Positions 34,482 through 36,892 of a DNA stretch of 36,892 nt are shown piece by piece (position 1 is the stretch's first letter; each line of letters opens with the position of its first letter). Origin of the DNA: an uncultured Pelagibacteraceae bacterium (lineage in GTDB: Bacteria > Pseudomonadota > Alphaproteobacteria > Pelagibacterales > Pelagibacteraceae). The notes beneath the pieces are model-generated. The model made no database searches and was not told the origin of the DNA. It saw only the letters and a list, made by a program, of their open reading frames with translations. The position numbers and the translations under genes were made by a program. The stretch is taken from the NCBI GenBank assembly GCA_902518235.1, contig CABYFN010000008.1, forward strand, positions 1-36,892, given 5' to 3'.

Positions 34482-35067
34482 TTTTTTTAAATGCATTAAA
34501 ACGATGGTCTATACTATATTTTTTATAAGGATCCATCTCACCAAAAGTTAATCTTTTTCCTTTAGGTATGAAAATTGGATCATATCCAAAACCATTTTTT
34601 CCTCTTTTGAAATTAGATATTCGTCCCTCAATTTTACCAATTTTACTTATAAATTTACCATTTGGCCAAAAGATTGTGAGCACACATATAAATCTAGCAC
34701 TCAATCTTTTTTTTTTCCAATTTTTATCTTTTTTAGAAATTTCCTTGTAAACTTTTTTAATAGCTAAATTGAAATTTCTTTTCTTTCCTGACCAATCTGC
34801 TGAGTATACGCCAGGTGCTTTATCTAAAATATCAATCTCGATTCCAGAGTCATCTGATAAACAAATTTTACTAGTTCTTTTTGAAAAATATCTTGCCTTT
34901 AAAAGAGAGTTTTGTGTAAATGTGGTTCCAGTTTCTGCAGGACTAGGTATTTTAAAGTCTAAATTTGAATAAATTTTTAAACTTTTGGGTAATAGATCTG
35001 CTATTTCCTTTAATTTTCCTTTGTTATTTGAGCCAATGAATATCTCTTTAATTTTTTTTTTAGACAT
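34465..35067 (-). CDS. rdgB: Non-canonical purine NTP pyrophosphatase (dITP/XTP)
   Basis: RdgB removes dITP, ITP and XTP from nucleotide pools. The N-terminal GSNNKGKLKEI, the metal-binding SDDSGIEIDILDKAPGVYSADW and the C-terminal GFGYDPIFIPKGKRLTFGEM are diagnostic of the HAM1 family. At 200 residues it is standard. The gene is divergent from grpE with 35 bases between start codons. Confidence 0.95.
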   Translation of the reverse strand: MSKKKIKEIFIGSNNKGKLKEIADLLPKSLKIYSNLDFKIPSPAETGTTFTQNSLLKARYFSKRTSKICLSDDSGIEIDILDKAPGVYSADWSGKKRNFNLAIKKVYKEISKKDKNWKKKRLSARFICVLTIFWPNGKFISKIGKIEGRISNFKRGKNGFGYDPIFIPKGKRLTFGEMDPYKKYSIDHRFNAFKKIKKFF

Positions 35068-35095
35068 CTAGAAATTATACTTTTTCTTACCATAT
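35068..35095 (+). promoter_or_regulatory. Candidate RpoH (heat-shock) promoter of grpE
   Basis: CTAGAA (35068-35073) and CCATAT (35090-35095) are spaced by 16 bases and resemble the alphaproteobacterial RpoH pattern, close to CTTGAA and CCATAT. The -10 ends 7 bases before the grpE ATG, so the transcript would start at about the initiation codon. Confidence 0.5.
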
Positions 35096-35101
35096 AAACA
35101 A
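35074..35101 (-). promoter_or_regulatory. Candidate sigma70 promoter of rdgB
   Basis: On the minus strand TTGTTT (35096-35101) and a perfect TATAAT (35074-35079) are spaced by 16 bases, ending 6 bases before the rdgB ATG. It overlaps the divergent grpE promoter almost completely, so the two probably compete for polymerase. Confidence 0.5.
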
Positions 35102-35102
35102 T

Positions 35103-35750
35103 ATGGACAAGGAAGAATTAAATAAAAATATGGATAAAAATTCTACTGAGGAGGAGTTAAACACTCAATCCACAGAAAATGATAATACAGATCAAGAAAA
35201 TGAAGAAAAAAATTTAGTGTCTAAAATAAAAGAAGTTGAAAAACTGACACCCGAAGAAGAGTTAGAAAATCTAAAAGATAAGTTAGCAAGAACATTTGCA
35301 GAAATGGAAAATCAGAGACGAAGGTTTGAAAAAGAAAGAGACGACGCTTACGAATATGGTGGATTTTCTTTTGCTAAAGAAGCATTAAACTTGCTAGATA
35401 ATCTTGAGAGATCAAAAGCTGCGTTAGAAAACGATGAGAAATTAAAAGATTCAGATGCACTTAAAAAAATCGTAGAACATTTAGATATTATAAACAATGA
35501 TATGCTTTCAATATTCAAGAAAAATAATATTGAACCTATAAAGTCAATTAATGAAAAACTTGACCCAAATCTTCACCAGGCAATGATGGAAGTTGAGGAT
35601 GATACAAAAGAACCTGGAACAATAGTTCAAGAAATCCAAAAAGGATTTATGTTGAAAGAAAGATTATTGAGACCTTCTTTAGTTGGTGTTTCAAAGAAAA
35701 AAACAAAAGAAGAGCAAAAAGAAGTCCAAAAAGATGAAAAAAACCAATAA
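35103..35750 (+). CDS. grpE: Nucleotide exchange factor GrpE
   Basis: GrpE releases ADP from DnaK in the Hsp70 cycle. The first 50 residues are acidic and disordered. A long helix follows (LARTFAEMENQRRRFEKER), then the conserved ALNLLDNLERS and DPNLHQAMMEVE, and the beta domain with GTIVQEIQKGFMLKERLLRPSLVGVSK. At 215 residues it is typical. dnaK follows after 76 bases. No hrcA lies upstream, unlike many relatives, and the nearby promoter looks RpoH-type. Confidence 0.96.
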   Translation: MDKEELNKNMDKNSTEEELNTQSTENDNTDQENEEKNLVSKIKEVEKLTPEEELENLKDKLARTFAEMENQRRRFEKERDDAYEYGGFSFAKEALNLLDNLERSKAALENDEKLKDSDALKKIVEHLDIINNDMLSIFKKNNIEPIKSINEKLDPNLHQAMMEVEDDTKEPGTIVQEIQKGFMLKERLLRPSLVGVSKKKTKEEQKEVQKDEKNQ

Positions 35751-35780
35751 AACCAATAAAAATTTAAATTTTATAGACGG

Positions 35781-35808
35781 TTGTAGTCTAACAATTAGCA
35801 CTTATATG
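35781..35808 (+). promoter_or_regulatory. Candidate dnaK promoter with a CIRCE-like half-site
   Basis: TTGTAG (35781-35786) and TATATG (35803-35808) are spaced by 16 bases. TTAGCACTT (35795-35803), which matches 8 of 9 bases of the left arm of the HrcA operator CIRCE, overlaps the -10. The right arm is poorly preserved. A ribosome-binding site, GGAAAGG, lies at 35811-35817, so this gene has a normal short leader. Confidence 0.4.
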
Positions 35809-35826
35809 TCGGAAAGGTATTAAATT

Positions 35827-36892
35827 ATGAGCAAAGTGATAGGAATAGATCTAGGAACAACAAATTCATGTGTATCCGTAATGGAAGGTACGCAAGCTAA
35901 AGTTTTAGAAAATGCGGAGGGTGCAAGAACAACCCCTTCTGTAGTTGCATTTTCTGATAATGATGAGAAATTAATTGGGCAACCTGCAAAAAGACAAGCA
36001 GTAACCAATCCAGAAAATACAATATTTGCAGTTAAAAGATTAATTGGAAGAAATTTTGAAGATCCTTCTGTTAAAAAAGATGTTGAAACTGCGCCATTTA
36101 AAATCGTTAACTCTGATAAAGGAGATGCTTGGATTGAAGCTAAAGGTAATAAATACTCGCCTTCTCAAATTTCTGCTTTTACACTTCAGAAAATGAAAGA
36201 GACTGCTGAAAAATATTTAGGCCAAGAAGTTTCTCAGGCTGTAATAACTGTTCCTGCTTATTTTAATGATGCACAAAGACAAGCAACTAAAGATGCAGGT
36301 AAAATAGCAGGTTTAGAAGTTTTAAGAATTATTAACGAACCAACAGCAGCTGCACTTGCTTATGGATTAGATAAAAAGACAAGTAATAAAATTGCAGTGT
36401 ATGATTTAGGTGGTGGTACTTTTGATGTTTCAATACTTGAGCTAGGAGATGGAGTATTTGAGGTTAAATCTACAAATGGTGATACTTTTTTAGGTGGTGA
36501 GGATTTTGATAACACAATTGTTGAATACTTATTAACTGAATTTAAAAAAGAAAATGGTATCGATTTAAAATCTGATAAATTAGCATTACAAAGACTTAAA
36601 GAAGCTGCAGAGAAAGCAAAAATTGAATTATCATCAGCTGCTCAAACCGAGATTAATTTACCTTTTATTACAGCAGATAAAACTGGTCCAAAGCACATTA
36701 ACATGAAAATGACTAGAGCAAAACTTGAGGCTCTTGTTGAAGATCTTATTTCTAGAACAATTCCACCTTGTGAAACAGCTCTTAAAGATGCAGGCTTAAG
36801 TGCTAGTGAAATTGATGAAATAATACTTGTTGGTGGAATGACTAGGATGCCAAAAGTAGTGGAGGAAGTTAAAAATTTCTTTGGTAAAGAAC
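35827..36892 (+). CDS. dnaK: Chaperone protein DnaK (Hsp70), 3' end cut by window edge
   Basis: DnaK is the ATP-driven Hsp70 chaperone working with GrpE and DnaJ. The opening [40 protein letters not shown] and [10 protein letters not shown] motifs are intact. About 355 codons are visible, covering nearly all of the nucleotide-binding domain; the substrate-binding domain lies past the edge. The ATG at 35827 has a good GGAAAGG site 9 bases upstream. Confidence 0.97.
   Translation, partial: MSKVIGIDLGTTNSCVSVMEGTQAKVLENAEGARTTPSVVAFSDNDEKLIGQPAKRQAVTNPENTIFAVKRLIGRNFEDPSVKKDVETAPFKIVNSDKGDAWIEAKGNKYSPSQISAFTLQKMKETAEKYLGQEVSQAVITVPAYFNDAQRQATKDAGKIAGLEVLRIINEPTAAALAYGLDKKTSNKIAVYDLGGGTFDVSILELGDGVFEVKSTNGDTFLGGEDFDNTIVEYLLTEFKKENGIDLKSDKLALQRLKEAAEKAKIELSSAAQTEINLPFITADKTGPKHINMKMTRAKLEALVEDLISRTIPPCETALKDAGLSASEIDEIILVGGMTRMPKVVEEVKNFFGKE

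Noticed and set aside
35759..35772. AAAATTTAAATTTT palindrome between grpE and dnaK
   Set aside because: Such palindromes are expected by chance in very AT-rich DNA, and no T-run or GC stem supports a terminator.
1..36892. CRISPR arrays, insertion sequences, prophage or tRNA/rRNA genes
   Set aside because: No spaced direct repeats, transposase frames, integrase genes or cloverleaf sequences were seen.

Overview
The window is strongly AT-rich and almost fully coding. Gene content, gene order and very tight spacing point to a streamlined marine alphaproteobacterium of the SAR11 / Candidatus Pelagibacter type. The main evidence is an irr gene divergent from fabA-fabB-fabI, a tsaB-fur-miaB-phoH-ybeY-lnt-metK run, a nusA-infB-rbfA-rpsO-pnp run, and an rpsT-mutM-ubiE-ubiB-coaBC-dut block. 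Neighbouring genes commonly overlap (ATGA or TAATG) or sit within a few bases of each other. I see no tRNA, rRNA, CRISPR array, insertion sequence or prophage, and no gene-free stretch over 300 bases.

Layout. At 1-1165 (minus) are rpsT, cut by the left edge, and mutM. At 1199-6295 (plus) are ubiE, ubiB, coaBC, dut, a moeB/thiF-type gene and a secreted SH3b protein. At 6292-7335 (minus) are a Prx5-type peroxiredoxin and an Irr-type Fur regulator. At 7408-10476 (plus) are the unsaturated fatty acid genes fabA, fabB and fabI, a 49-residue membrane protein and msrB. At 10480-17887 (minus) lies a transcription/translation operon in transcript order nusA, infB, rbfA, rpsO, pnp, then an ABM-domain protein, a rhodanese and a second 49-residue membrane protein. 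At 17983-24289 (minus) is a maturation and envelope operon: tsaB, fur, miaB, phoH, ybeY, lnt, metK. At 24237-29512 are a deacetylase (plus), then a glucosaminidase, nfuA, trpS and murJ (minus). At 29562-31850 (plus) is the malic enzyme/PTA fusion maeB. At 31859-35067 are dolP-like, rsmI and rdgB (minus) with an lpoA-like gene (plus) between the last two. At 35103-36892 (plus) are grpE and dnaK, the latter cut by the right edge.

The most interesting points are these. (1) FabB lacks exactly 36 residues of the thiolase core, while all catalytic residues stay in register. (2) A strong intrinsic terminator sits 11 bases upstream of the nusA start codon, with a candidate promoter before it, which looks like an attenuator for the nusA operon. 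(3) Two Irr-box-like sites lie about three helical turns apart in the peroxiredoxin promoter, next to irr. (4) Several operon-leading genes have -10 elements only 4-9 bases before ATG, suggesting leaderless transcripts; one 35-bp gap carries divergent promoters for rdgB and grpE, the latter heat-shock-like. (5) Several genes expected in these conserved clusters (truB, rimP, trmB, ybeX, glnD, rimI) are missing at their usual places, and a deacetylase/glucosaminidase pair interrupts one cluster. I did not find a convincing wholly new multi-gene system.
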